From JABDLF01 sp041609715 (GTDB lineage: Bacteria > Pseudomonadota > Gammaproteobacteria > Steroidobacterales > JABDLF01): a stretch of 60,340 bases of DNA. The DNA lies in the NCBI GenBank assembly GCA_041609715.1, contig JBFIQI010000002.1:1-60340 (forward strand), given 5' to 3'. Under the pieces are notes generated by a model that saw only the letters and a list, made by a program, of their open reading frames with translations, was not told the DNA's origin and did no database searches. The translations under genes and the position numbers were made by a program. Positions 23,607-32,198 of this stretch are shown piece by piece. Each line of letters starts with the position of its first letter. The stretch's first letter is position 1.

Positions 23607-24980
23607 ATGCCTTTTATACCTCACACAGACAACGAGATTCGCGACATGCTCGACGCTATTGGCGTGGCGGCAATCGATGATCTTTTCGACGAGATTCCGG
23701 CAAGCCTGCGAGCCCGGGAACTGAGTGGATTGCCGGATGCGCTTAGCGAGCAGGAGATTACCAAGCTGATGCGCAAACGAGCAGCGCGCGACGGCGAGCT
23801 GATCAATTTCATTGGTGCCGGTGCCTATGAGCACCACATTCCGGCCGCAGTTTGGGAGATCACCACGCGCGGCGAGTTTTACAGTGCTTATACGCCTTAC
23901 CAGGCAGAAGCCAGCCAGGGCACCCTGCAGTTGATTTACGAGTATCAATCGATGATGGCCGCCCTGACGGCCATGGACGTTTCCAATGCGTCGCTGTACG
24001 ACGGCGCCTCGGCACTGGCGGAAGCCTGCCTGATGGCGGTGCGTGGCAATCGTAAATCCAGAAGCCGCCGGGTGCTGGTTGCCGGCACGGTGAACCCCGT
24101 TTATGTGAAAGTGGCGCGTGCAATCACCGCCGGCCAGGGCATATCCCTGGAGGCCGTGCCATTTTGCTACGAAACCGGAACCGTAGAGCCGGCCGCCCTG
24201 GATCGCTTTGCCGGTGAGGACATCACCGCGGTAGTCATTCCGCAACCCAATTTTTTTGGTCAGCTGGAGGTCGTTGACAAACTCTGCAACTGGGCGCACC
24301 AGCATGATGCGCTGGCCATAGCGGTGGTCAATCCTGTGGCCCTGGCGCTGCTCGAGGCACCCGGCAACTGGGGTGAGAACGGTGCCGATATCGTTTGCGG
24401 CGAGGGCCAGCCGTTGGGCGTGCCCTTGTCCTCCGGGGGGCCGTATTTCGGGTTTATGTGCTGCCGCCAGGCATTGGTCAGGCAAATGCCGGGGCGAATC
24501 GTGGGCCGCACCGTCGACCTGGAAGGCCGGCCAGGTTATACGCTGACTTTGCAGGCGCGGGAACAGCACATACGCCGATCCAAAGCGACTTCGAACATCT
24601 GCACCAACCAGGGCCTTATGGTGACCGCAGCGACCATTCACATGGCCATGCTGGGCGCCGAGGGCCTGGGGCGGGTGGCGGCGACTTCGCACGCCAATAC
24701 CGTGGAGCTGGTTAACGCCCTGACCAACATCGCGGGCGTCAAGCGTGTGTTCGAGGGACCCTTCTTCCATGAAGCCGTGCTGCGGCTTGAGCAGCCTGTG
24801 GAATCAGCCCTGGCGGCGCTGGCGGATGCCGGGATTTGCGGCGGCTATGCGCTGGCCAGCGAGTTTCCCGAATTGGGCAACACCCTGCTGGTATGCGCCA
24901 CGGAATCCCGCTCGGGGGAAGAAATCGCATTGTACGCAGACAAACTCAAAGAAATTATGCAGGACGCCCGCGCGGCCTGA
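23607..24980 (+). CDS. gcvPA: Glycine dehydrogenase (decarboxylating) subunit 1
   Basis: 457 aa, the alpha half of the two-subunit P protein; E. coli has a single 957-aa GcvP. Opening MPFIPHTDNEIRDMLDAIGV, then LRARELSGLPDALSEQEITK, FIGAGAYEHHIPAAVWEI and SMMAALTAMDVSNASLYDGA. This subunit lacks the PLP Lys but is needed for activity. The partner gcvPB is not next: a thiol peroxidase gene separates them. All are codirectional and closely spaced. Confidence 0.96.
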   Translation: MPFIPHTDNEIRDMLDAIGVAAIDDLFDEIPASLRARELSGLPDALSEQEITKLMRKRAARDGELINFIGAGAYEHHIPAAVWEITTRGEFYSAYTPYQAEASQGTLQLIYEYQSMMAALTAMDVSNASLYDGASALAEACLMAVRGNRKSRSRRVLVAGTVNPVYVKVARAITAGQGISLEAVPFCYETGTVEPAALDRFAGEDITAVVIPQPNFFGQLEVVDKLCNWAHQHDALAIAVVNPVALALLEAPGNWGENGADIVCGEGQPLGVPLSSGGPYFGFMCCRQALVRQMPGRIVGRTVDLEGRPGYTLTLQAREQHIRRSKATSNICTNQGLMVTAATIHMAMLGAEGLGRVAATSHANTVELVNALTNIAGVKRVFEGPFFHEAVLRLEQPVESALAALADAGICGGYALASEFPELGNTLLVCATESRSGEEIALYADKLKEIMQDARAA

Positions 24981-25011
24981 TACCAGTAAGCAAGCAACGG
25001 AGCATTAAGTG

Positions 25012-25515
25012 ATGGCTACAATTACCCTGAAAGGCAATGAGATCCACACCCAGGGCGATATGCCCAAGGTGGGATCGCGCGCCCCGGATTTCACTCTTAC
25101 CGACAGCGACCTGAGCGACGTGACCCTGAACCAGTGGCAAGGTCAGCGCATTCTGATGAATATCTTTCCCAGCATTGACACGCCGGTCTGTGCCACGTCG
25201 ACGCGCACGTTCAACGAGCATGCGCGCGACAACGAGAAGGTCACGATGTTGATGATCTCGGGCGATTTGCCATTCGCCCACAAGCGTTTCTGCGGCGATG
25301 AAGGACTCGCAAACGTGGTCACCCTGTCGACCATGCGGTCGGCGGATTTTGCCCGCGATTACGGCGTTCTCATCGAAGACGGGCCGCTGCGCGGCCTGAC
25401 TGCGCGCGCGGTGCTGGTGATCGATGAAAATGGTGTGGTGGTGCATGCAGAACTGGTGTCTGAAATTGCTGAGGAACCGGATTACTCTGCCGCTCTGCGG
25501 GCCTTGGGTTCCTGA
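25012..25515 (+). CDS. tpx: Thiol peroxidase (Tpx, atypical 2-Cys peroxiredoxin)
   Basis: 167 aa from ATG 25012; a GTG one codon earlier is possible. Peroxidatic Cys60 is in DTPVCATSTRTFNEHA and resolving Cys94 in KRFCGDEG, the Tpx spacing. It reduces H2O2 and alkyl hydroperoxides with thioredoxin. Its place between gcvPA and gcvPB, 31 and 27 nt from each, puts it under the glycine riboswitch. That is unusual for tpx, normally monocistronic. Confidence 0.96.
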   Translation: MATITLKGNEIHTQGDMPKVGSRAPDFTLTDSDLSDVTLNQWQGQRILMNIFPSIDTPVCATSTRTFNEHARDNEKVTMLMISGDLPFAHKRFCGDEGLANVVTLSTMRSADFARDYGVLIEDGPLRGLTARAVLVIDENGVVVHAELVSEIAEEPDYSAALRALGS

Positions 25516-25542
25516 CGGCATTGGCCGCGGAGTAGTGAGCAG

Positions 25543-27021
25543 ATGTTGATTTTTGAGCATTCGAGGAAGGGCAGGCGGGCAACGGCCCAGGCTCCGGCAG
25601 AACGCCCGGAGCTGGATATTCCCAAGCAGTTTCTGCGGGATAAAGCTGCAGCCTTACCGGAAGTGTCCGAGCTTCAGGCGGTGCGCCACTACACACGCCT
25701 TTCGCAAAAAAACTTTTCCATCGATACCAACTTCTACCCGCTTGGCTCTTGCACGATGAAGTACAATCCGCGCGCCTGCAACAGCCTTGCCATGTTGCCG
25801 GAGCTGCTGATGCGCCATCCCTTGTCGCCTGCCTCCCATGGCCAGGGCTTTCTGGCCTGCATGTTCGAATTGCAGGAAATGCTCAAGGAAGTGACTGGCA
25901 TGCAGGGCGTATCCCTGACGCCCATGGCTGGCGCCCAGGGTGAATTTGCAGGCGTCGCGATGATTCGCGCCTACCATGATGCCCGCGACGACAAGCAGCG
26001 TGATGAAATCCTGGTGCCGGATGCAGCCCATGGCACCAATCCGGCTACTGCCATCATGTGCGGCTGTAAAGTGGTGGAGATTCCCACCGACAAGCAGGGT
26101 GACGTCGATCTGGAGGCATTGCAAAAAGCCGTGGGTCCCCGTACTGCGGGGATCATGCTGACCAATCCGTCGACCCTGGGCGTATTCGAGCGGCGGATCG
26201 AGGCGATCGCCAAGATCGTCCACGAGGCCGGTGGCCTGCTGTACTACGACGGCGCCAACCTGAACGCGATCCTGGGCAAGGCGCGGCCGGGAGACATGGG
26301 ATTCGACGTGATCCACATGAATCTCCACAAGACCTTTTCCACACCCCATGGCGGGGGCGGGCCCGGGTCCGGCGCAGTCGGAGTCGGCAAACGACTGCTG
26401 CCGTTCATGCCGGTGCCGGTGGTTGCCCGCGAGGGCCAGGGCGAACAGGCCAGTTACCGCTGGCTGACCGAGGAAGACCTGCCGCAGAGTATCGGCCGCC
26501 TGTCGGCGTTCATGGGCAATGCCGGCGTGCTGCTGCGCGCTTACATCTACGCCCGCATGCTGGGCCGCAAAGGAATGGAGAGAGTTGCCGAGTTTGCGAC
26601 CCTGAATGCCAACTATCTGATGACGCGTATGCATCAGGCCGGATTCCGACTGGCATTTCCGGAGCGTCGTGCCAGTCATGAGTTCATCGTGACCCTCAAG
26701 CAGGAAGACAAGGAGTTGGGTGTCAATGCCATGGACTTCGCCAAGGCGCTGCTGGACGAGGGCTTTCACGCCCCCACTACCTACTTTCCGTTACTGGTTC
26801 CGGAATGTCTGCTGATCGAACCCACAGAAACCGAGGCCAAGGAGGCCATCGACAGTTTTGTCGAGGCGATGGTAAATATCAGGGAGCAGGCGAAGAAGAA
26901 TCGCGAGCATGTCAAGGGCGCACCTTACACCACGCCCGTGCGACGTCTTGACGATGTGCGCGCTGCCCGGCAGCTGGATCTCGCGTGGCGCCCGGCCGAA
27001 GATGAAAACGCTGCAGCCTGA
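25543..27021 (+). CDS. gcvPB: Glycine dehydrogenase (decarboxylating) subunit 2
   Basis: 492 aa, the PLP-bearing beta half. The cofactor Lys is in HMNLHKTFSTPHGGGGPGSG. It opens MLIFEHSRKGRRATAQAP and has NFSIDTNFYPLGSCTMKYNP, the conserved N-terminal block. With GcvPA it decarboxylates glycine and loads aminomethyl onto GcvH. No gcvL (dihydrolipoamide dehydrogenase) is in the window; a shared lpd elsewhere is expected. Confidence 0.97.
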   Translation: MLIFEHSRKGRRATAQAPAERPELDIPKQFLRDKAAALPEVSELQAVRHYTRLSQKNFSIDTNFYPLGSCTMKYNPRACNSLAMLPELLMRHPLSPASHGQGFLACMFELQEMLKEVTGMQGVSLTPMAGAQGEFAGVAMIRAYHDARDDKQRDEILVPDAAHGTNPATAIMCGCKVVEIPTDKQGDVDLEALQKAVGPRTAGIMLTNPSTLGVFERRIEAIAKIVHEAGGLLYYDGANLNAILGKARPGDMGFDVIHMNLHKTFSTPHGGGGPGSGAVGVGKRLLPFMPVPVVAREGQGEQASYRWLTEEDLPQSIGRLSAFMGNAGVLLRAYIYARMLGRKGMERVAEFATLNANYLMTRMHQAGFRLAFPERRASHEFIVTLKQEDKELGVNAMDFAKALLDEGFHAPTTYFPLLVPECLLIEPTETEAKEAIDSFVEAMVNIREQAKKNREHVKGAPYTTPVRRLDDVRAARQLDLAWRPAEDENAAA

Positions 27022-27096
27022 CGCTGGTGGCCGCACCCCCGTTCTTAAAGCGCGGGCGATCTCGCCTGCCTGTTCCATGCATTTATCGGAGAAATT

Positions 27097-28044
27097 ATGT
27101 CCGCTCTGATCTGCGGTTCCATCGCCTACGACACCATCATGGTGTTCCCCGGGCGGTTCAAGGACCATATTCTGCCCGACAAGATACACCTCCTGAACGT
27201 GTCTTTCCTGGTGCCGAATCTACGTCGCGAGTTCGGTGGTTGTGCCGGCAATATTGCTTTCAACCTGCGCATGCTTGGCGGCGAGGGTCACCCCATGGGT
27301 TGCGTGGGGCGCGACTTTGATGCCTACAGGAACTGGATGAAGGAGTGGCAGGTGAGCCGCAAGTTCGTGCGGGTGCTCGAAGACCAGTATACGGCCCAGG
27401 CCTATATCACCACGGATATGGACGACAACCAGATTACGGCATTTCATCCCGGTGCCATGAACTGTTCGCAGGACCAGGCGGTTCCCACCGACGCGGGCAT
27501 CCGCATTGGCGTGATTGCTCCCGACGGGCGCGCCGGCATGATGATCCATGCCCAACAACTTGCTGAAGCGGGCATACCATTCATCTTTGATCCGGGTCAG
27601 GGCCTGCCCCTGTTCAACGGTGATGAACTCAAGCAGTTTATTGAACAGGCCAGCTGGATTGCGGTCAATGATTACGAATGCCAGCTTTTGCAGGAACGGA
27701 CCGGGCTGTCACCCGCACAGATCGCAGAGCGCGTTAAAGCTCTGGTGGTTACCCGGGGCGGCGAGGGCGCGCATATTTACACGGGTGGCGGTCGCGTGGA
27801 CGTTCCCGCGGTCAAAGCCAGCGAACTGGTTGACCCCACGGGCTGTGGCGATGCGTTTCGTGCCGGGATGTTGTACGGGCTTCTGAACGACCTGGACTGG
27901 GAAACCACGGGCCGCGTCGCAGCGCTGATGGGCAGCATCAAGATAGAGACTCACGGCACCCAGAATCACATCATCGAGGCCGACGATTTCAACCAGAGAT
28001 TCGAGCAGGAATTTGGTTACGCGGTCAATATTGCCGGTCGCTGA
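27097..28044 (+). CDS. PfkB family carbohydrate/nucleoside kinase (adenosine kinase-like)
   Basis: 315 aa. Ribokinase-fold signatures: N-terminal GSIAYDTIMVFPGRFKDHIL, FGGCAGNIAFNLRMLGGEGH (PfkB signature 1 region), and VDPTGCGDAFRAGMLYGLL with the catalytic Asp and anion hole (signature 2). The N-terminal GSIAYDTIM form is close to bacterial adenosine/nucleoside kinase-like members. Substrate cannot be read from sequence. It lies 75 nt after gcvPB and 21 nt before the protease gene, so may belong to the gcv transcript. Confidence 0.85.
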   Translation: MSALICGSIAYDTIMVFPGRFKDHILPDKIHLLNVSFLVPNLRREFGGCAGNIAFNLRMLGGEGHPMGCVGRDFDAYRNWMKEWQVSRKFVRVLEDQYTAQAYITTDMDDNQITAFHPGAMNCSQDQAVPTDAGIRIGVIAPDGRAGMMIHAQQLAEAGIPFIFDPGQGLPLFNGDELKQFIEQASWIAVNDYECQLLQERTGLSPAQIAERVKALVVTRGGEGAHIYTGGGRVDVPAVKASELVDPTGCGDAFRAGMLYGLLNDLDWETTGRVAALMGSIKIETHGTQNHIIEADDFNQRFEQEFGYAVNIAGR

Positions 28045-28065
28045 CCGGAATCGGCAGGCATTTTT

Positions 28066-30867
28066 ATGAGTAAATTTTGGCTGGCACTGGCCGGACTGAT
28101 GCTGGTGTCCGCAGTGGGCGCCGAGGAAGCAGCAAACTGGGCGCAAACCCTGGAGCGTATTTCATCGGGGGTTGTCTCGATTCGCGTTGACGGCACCCGG
28201 GCCTTCGACACCGAGTGGAACCAGACAACCCAGGCCACCGGTTTCGTGGTTGACGCCGAGCGCGGCTTGATACTGACCAATCGTCATGTCGTCATGCCGG
28301 GACCGGTGGTGGCGGAAGCAGTTTTTCTGAACCGGGAAGAAGTCGACCTCAAGCCTATTTATCGTGATCCGGTACATGATTTCGGTTTTTTCCGCTTCGA
28401 CCCCCAAGACCTGAAATTCATCCAGCCCGCCCAGCTGCCGTTGTACCCCCAGGGGGCCCAGGTGGGCAGGGAAATCCGGGTGGTTGGCAATGATGCGGGT
28501 GAGCAACTGTCGATCCTGGCTGGCACCCTTGCCCGCCTCGACCGGCAGGCGCCGGTATACGGCCGCGGCAAGTACAACGATTTCAATACCTTTTATTACC
28601 AGGCTGCCTCCAGCACCTCGGGCGGGTCTTCGGGTTCCCCCGTCATCGATGTGCAGGGTCGTGTGGTGGCGCTGAACGCGGGCGGCACTTCGGGTGCCGC
28701 AACCAGCTTTTATCTGCCTCTGGACCGGGTGCAGAGAGCTCTCAAGCTGATCCAGCAGCAACAAGCCGTAACTCGCGGCACACTCCAGACCGTTTTCGTG
28801 CATACGCCCTTCGATGAACTGCGCCGCCTCGGGCTGCGGCCTGTAACCGAGGCGCAGGTGCGGGCCACATTTCCCAGGCAAACAGGCATGCTGGCGGTAG
28901 CGCAGGTTGTGCGCGGCGGCCCCGCCGAAAACGTGCTGCAGTCCGGCGATATCCTGGTGCGCATCAATGGCCAGCTGCTGGCGGAATTCCTGCCGCTGGA
29001 GTCGATACTGGATACTAGTGTCGGTGAAACCGTGGTTGTGGATATTCAGCGCGGTGGTCGCGAGCGCACCCTGGAACTTGCGGTTCGCGACCTGCATGCC
29101 ATCACGCCGGACGAGTTCATAGAGATTGGCGATACCGTGTTGCATCGTCTTTCTTACCAGCAGGCGCGTCATTTCAATGTGCCGCCCAGGGGTATTTTCG
29201 TGGCCAATGCCGGCTACGTTCTGAGTACCGTTGCGATTCCGCGCGGGGCGGTCATCACGCAGGTTGGCCCACATGAGACCCGCGATGTGGCCGATCTCGA
29301 AAATGCGTTGGCGGAAATCGCCCATAATGACCGCGTGCCGCTGCGATATTTCACCGTGGATGACCCCAAGACCATGCAGCTGCGGGTCATGCGCATGGAT
29401 CGTAACTGGTTCCCGGTGCGCTATTGCCGCCGGGATGACCAGCTCGGCTACTGGCCCTGCCGCGACCTGGATACCGATAAACCGCCCGCCGGGGCGGAGG
29501 GTGGCAGCACCAGTTTCGTCAGCAACGGCGATGTCCGCACTCGCAAGCTGGCGCCGTCGCTGGTGCTGGTCAATTTCGATATGCCGTTTCCCATCTCCGG
29601 TGTTTCAGATCAGCATTATCACGGTACGGGTGTGATCATCGACGCAGCGCGCGGCCTGGTGGTGGTGGACCGCAACACCGTTCCGGTGGCCCTGGGTGAC
29701 GTCAGTTTCACCTTTGCCGGCTCCCTGGAGGTGCCAGGCAGAGTCGAATACGTGCACCCGATTCATAATCTTGCGGTGGTCTCCTATGACCCCGCTTTGG
29801 TCGGCGACACGCCAGTGCGATCCGCAGAGTTCACCAGTGGCGATGTGAGGCCGGGAGAGGCCCTTTGGGTGGTGGGCATCAAGGGCGATCACAAGCTGAT
29901 CGCCCAGGCCACCGAGGTGGCTTCGGTCGACCCGCTGCTGTTGCCTTTGTCGCGCTCGTTTCAGTTTCGCGACACCAATATCGAGACCATCAGTCTGGTG
30001 AATCCGCCGGGCAATGTGGACGGCGTGCTGGCGGACAAGCGCGGCCGGGTGGTGGGTACCTGGTCGAGCTTCGCTTACCAGAGCGGGCGCGACGTTGGCC
30101 AGGTGGTCCGGGGGATTCCGGCAGACCTGGTGACGGAATTGCGGAAAATTGTCAGGGGTGACCGGGTTTTGAGGTCCCTGGAAGCGGAACTGCACCTGCT
30201 GCCACTGGCCAGTGCCCGCAAGCTCGGGCTGCCCGAAAGCTGGAGCCGCCGCCTGGAAACGGTGCAGCCTGACAAGCGCCACGTGTTGCAAGTCAGTCGG
30301 CTGGTACAGGGCAGTGATGCTGCCCGGCTGCTGCGCCCCGGCGACTTGCTGCTGGCCATCGATGGCGCGGTGGTGAAATCATTCCGGGGCGTCGAAAAAG
30401 CGGTGCAGACCGACAAGGTGGCGCTGACCATTTGGCGCGACGCCGCGTTGCAGGAGCTGGAGGTCGAGACCACGCCGCTGCAGGGGGAGGGCATCGAACG
30501 CCTGGTCTACTGGGCAGGCGCCTTGCTGCAGAAACCGCACCGGGCGATGGCGGCCCAGCGTGGTGTCGCACCCGAGGGCGTCTACCTGGCGTACTTCGCT
30601 TACGGCTCGCCGGCCACTCGCTACGGTCTGTGGGCGGGCCGGCGCATCGTTCAGGTTGATGATACGCCGACGCCGGACCTGGACAGCTTCGTGGCGGCAG
30701 TTGCGGATCGCAAGCATCGGGACGCGGTGCGTCTCAAGACTTACACCTGGAACAACGTGCTGGAAGTCATCACCCTCAAACTGGACAATTACTATTTCCC
30801 GGCCTACGAACTGCAGAGGGTTCCTGACGGCTGGGAGCGCAGTCCCATCGGTGAGACATCACAATGA
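28066..30867 (+). CDS. Large periplasmic HtrA-like protease with a second, inactive protease domain and PDZ domains (Nma111/Deg7-like)
   Basis: 933 aa with a signal peptide (FWLALAGLMLVSAVGA then EEAA). The first trypsin-like domain, about residues 30-235, keeps the triad: His74 in TNRHVV, Asp105 in PVHDFGFF, Ser189 in TSGGSSGSPVI. PDZ-like segments follow (AQVVRGGPAENVLQSGDILV). A second protease-like domain begins near residue 515; matching positions read DRNTV, IHNLAVV and NVDGVL, so the triad is lost. Another PDZ-like unit ends the protein. This copies yeast Nma111 and plant Deg7. The pepQ-like start overlaps its stop by 4 nt. Confidence 0.85.
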   Translation: MSKFWLALAGLMLVSAVGAEEAANWAQTLERISSGVVSIRVDGTRAFDTEWNQTTQATGFVVDAERGLILTNRHVVMPGPVVAEAVFLNREEVDLKPIYRDPVHDFGFFRFDPQDLKFIQPAQLPLYPQGAQVGREIRVVGNDAGEQLSILAGTLARLDRQAPVYGRGKYNDFNTFYYQAASSTSGGSSGSPVIDVQGRVVALNAGGTSGAATSFYLPLDRVQRALKLIQQQQAVTRGTLQTVFVHTPFDELRRLGLRPVTEAQVRATFPRQTGMLAVAQVVRGGPAENVLQSGDILVRINGQLLAEFLPLESILDTSVGETVVVDIQRGGRERTLELAVRDLHAITPDEFIEIGDTVLHRLSYQQARHFNVPPRGIFVANAGYVLSTVAIPRGAVITQVGPHETRDVADLENALAEIAHNDRVPLRYFTVDDPKTMQLRVMRMDRNWFPVRYCRRDDQLGYWPCRDLDTDKPPAGAEGGSTSFVSNGDVRTRKLAPSLVLVNFDMPFPISGVSDQHYHGTGVIIDAARGLVVVDRNTVPVALGDVSFTFAGSLEVPGRVEYVHPIHNLAVVSYDPALVGDTPVRSAEFTSGDVRPGEALWVVGIKGDHKLIAQATEVASVDPLLLPLSRSFQFRDTNIETISLVNPPGNVDGVLADKRGRVVGTWSSFAYQSGRDVGQVVRGIPADLVTELRKIVRGDRVLRSLEAELHLLPLASARKLGLPESWSRRLETVQPDKRHVLQVSRLVQGSDAARLLRPGDLLLAIDGAVVKSFRGVEKAVQTDKVALTIWRDAALQELEVETTPLQGEGIERLVYWAGALLQKPHRAMAAQRGVAPEGVYLAYFAYGSPATRYGLWAGRRIVQVDDTPTPDLDSFVAAVADRKHRDAVRLKTYTWNNVLEVITLKLDNYYFPAYELQRVPDGWERSPIGETSQ

Positions 30868-32198
30868 ACGCAGAGGCAAAACTGGCGCGCCTTTATCCGG
30901 CACATCTGGCTGCTATCACCGAGCGTGCCGAAAAAGCCCTGGCCGCTGCCGGCTATGACCACCTGGTGGTTTTCTCTGGCAGCGAACGCCTGCGACTGTT
31001 CGATGATGCGCCCTATCCATTCGCTGCCAACCCACAATTCAAGGCCTGGCTGCCGCTGACCGCGCACCCTGATTGTTTTTTGGTATTCACGCCGGGAAAT
31101 AAACCACGACTCGCCTACTTCCAGGCCGACGATTACTGGTACGCGCCGCCGGCAGCACCCGGGGGCTACTGGGCCGAACATTTTGATATCGAGGTTGTGA
31201 AAAACGCCGAGGACGGGCTGTCGATCCTGCCGTCCGCCGGCAACATGGCGGTGCTGGGGGAATTCGCCCGCACGGTGCTCGCGCCTGGCCGGGGCGACCT
31301 GAATCCCGCAAGCCTGCTGGCATGGCTGGATTATCATCGGGCCTGGAAAACTGACTACGAAGTCGAGTGCATGCGCCAGGCGAATCGAGCTGCGACCCGG
31401 GCGCATGCTGTGGCCGAGAGCGCATTTCGCAGCGGCGCATCGGAACTGGAAATTCACCTGGAATATTGCCGAACCGCCGGGCATTCAGAAAACGAGCTAC
31501 CGTATTCCAGTATCGTCGCTATCAATGAACATGGCGCGATCCTGCATTATCAGAACTGGTCGCGTCAGCGCTTGGCTGCTGACGATCTGCACAGCTTTCT
31601 GATCGACGCCGGGGCCAGTTGCAACGGTTACGCCGCGGACGTCACGCGCACCTATGCCGCCAGTGATCCCGGTTTCCAGGAGTTGGTACAGCGCATGGAC
31701 GAGGCCCAGCAACGTCTTTGCAGCGGGGTGCGGCCTGGAGTCGACTATCCTGACATTCACCTGGCCGCACACCAGGAAGTTGCCCGGATTCTCAGCGATA
31801 TGGATATGGTGCGGCTGGCAGCGGACGCTATTTATGACCTTGGCATCACCCGCATGTTTTTTCCCCACGGCGTGGGTCACTACATCGGGCTTCAGGTGCA
31901 CGATGTAGGGGGCTTTCTGGCGGATACCGCCGGAGCGACCATCGAGCGGCCGGATGGGCATCCTTTTTTGCGTCTTACCCGAACCCTGGACACCGGCCAT
32001 GTGATGACCATCGAACCGGGACTTTATTTCATCGATTCCTTGCTCAAAGAGCTGGCGCAGTCGGAGCACCGTGGCGCGGTCAACTGGCAACGAATCGATG
32101 AATTCCGCAAGTTTGGTGGCGTACGGATTGAGGATGACGTTGCGGTCACCGCCGGCGGCCACGAGAACCTGACGCGCGATCAGTTCGCCAGACTGTAG
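30864..32198 (+). CDS. pepQ: M24 family Xaa-Pro dipeptidase (PepQ-like)
   Basis: 444 aa, near E. coli PepQ (443). N-terminal creatinase-like domain: AEKALAAAGYDHLVVFSGSE, CFLVFTPGNKPRLAYFQADD. The metal site is clear: IDAGASCNGYAADVTRTYAA, FFPHGVGHYIGLQVHDVGGF, MTIEPGLYFIDSLL and GVRIEDDVAVT. It splits Xaa-Pro dipeptides in the cytoplasm. ATGA-type overlap with the protease gene suggests coupled translation. Its 3' end overlaps the convergent sulfotransferase gene by 19 nt. Confidence 0.93.
   Translation: MNAEAKLARLYPAHLAAITERAEKALAAAGYDHLVVFSGSERLRLFDDAPYPFAANPQFKAWLPLTAHPDCFLVFTPGNKPRLAYFQADDYWYAPPAAPGGYWAEHFDIEVVKNAEDGLSILPSAGNMAVLGEFARTVLAPGRGDLNPASLLAWLDYHRAWKTDYEVECMRQANRAATRAHAVAESAFRSGASELEIHLEYCRTAGHSENELPYSSIVAINEHGAILHYQNWSRQRLAADDLHSFLIDAGASCNGYAADVTRTYAASDPGFQELVQRMDEAQQRLCSGVRPGVDYPDIHLAAHQEVARILSDMDMVRLAADAIYDLGITRMFFPHGVGHYIGLQVHDVGGFLADTAGATIERPDGHPFLRLTRTLDTGHVMTIEPGLYFIDSLLKELAQSEHRGAVNWQRIDEFRKFGGVRIEDDVAVTAGGHENLTRDQFARL

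Noticed and set aside
23529..24770. 413-residue minus-strand frame opposite gcvPA
   Set aside because: A shadow of gcvPA; composition rich in His, Gln and Arg, as antisense frames usually are.
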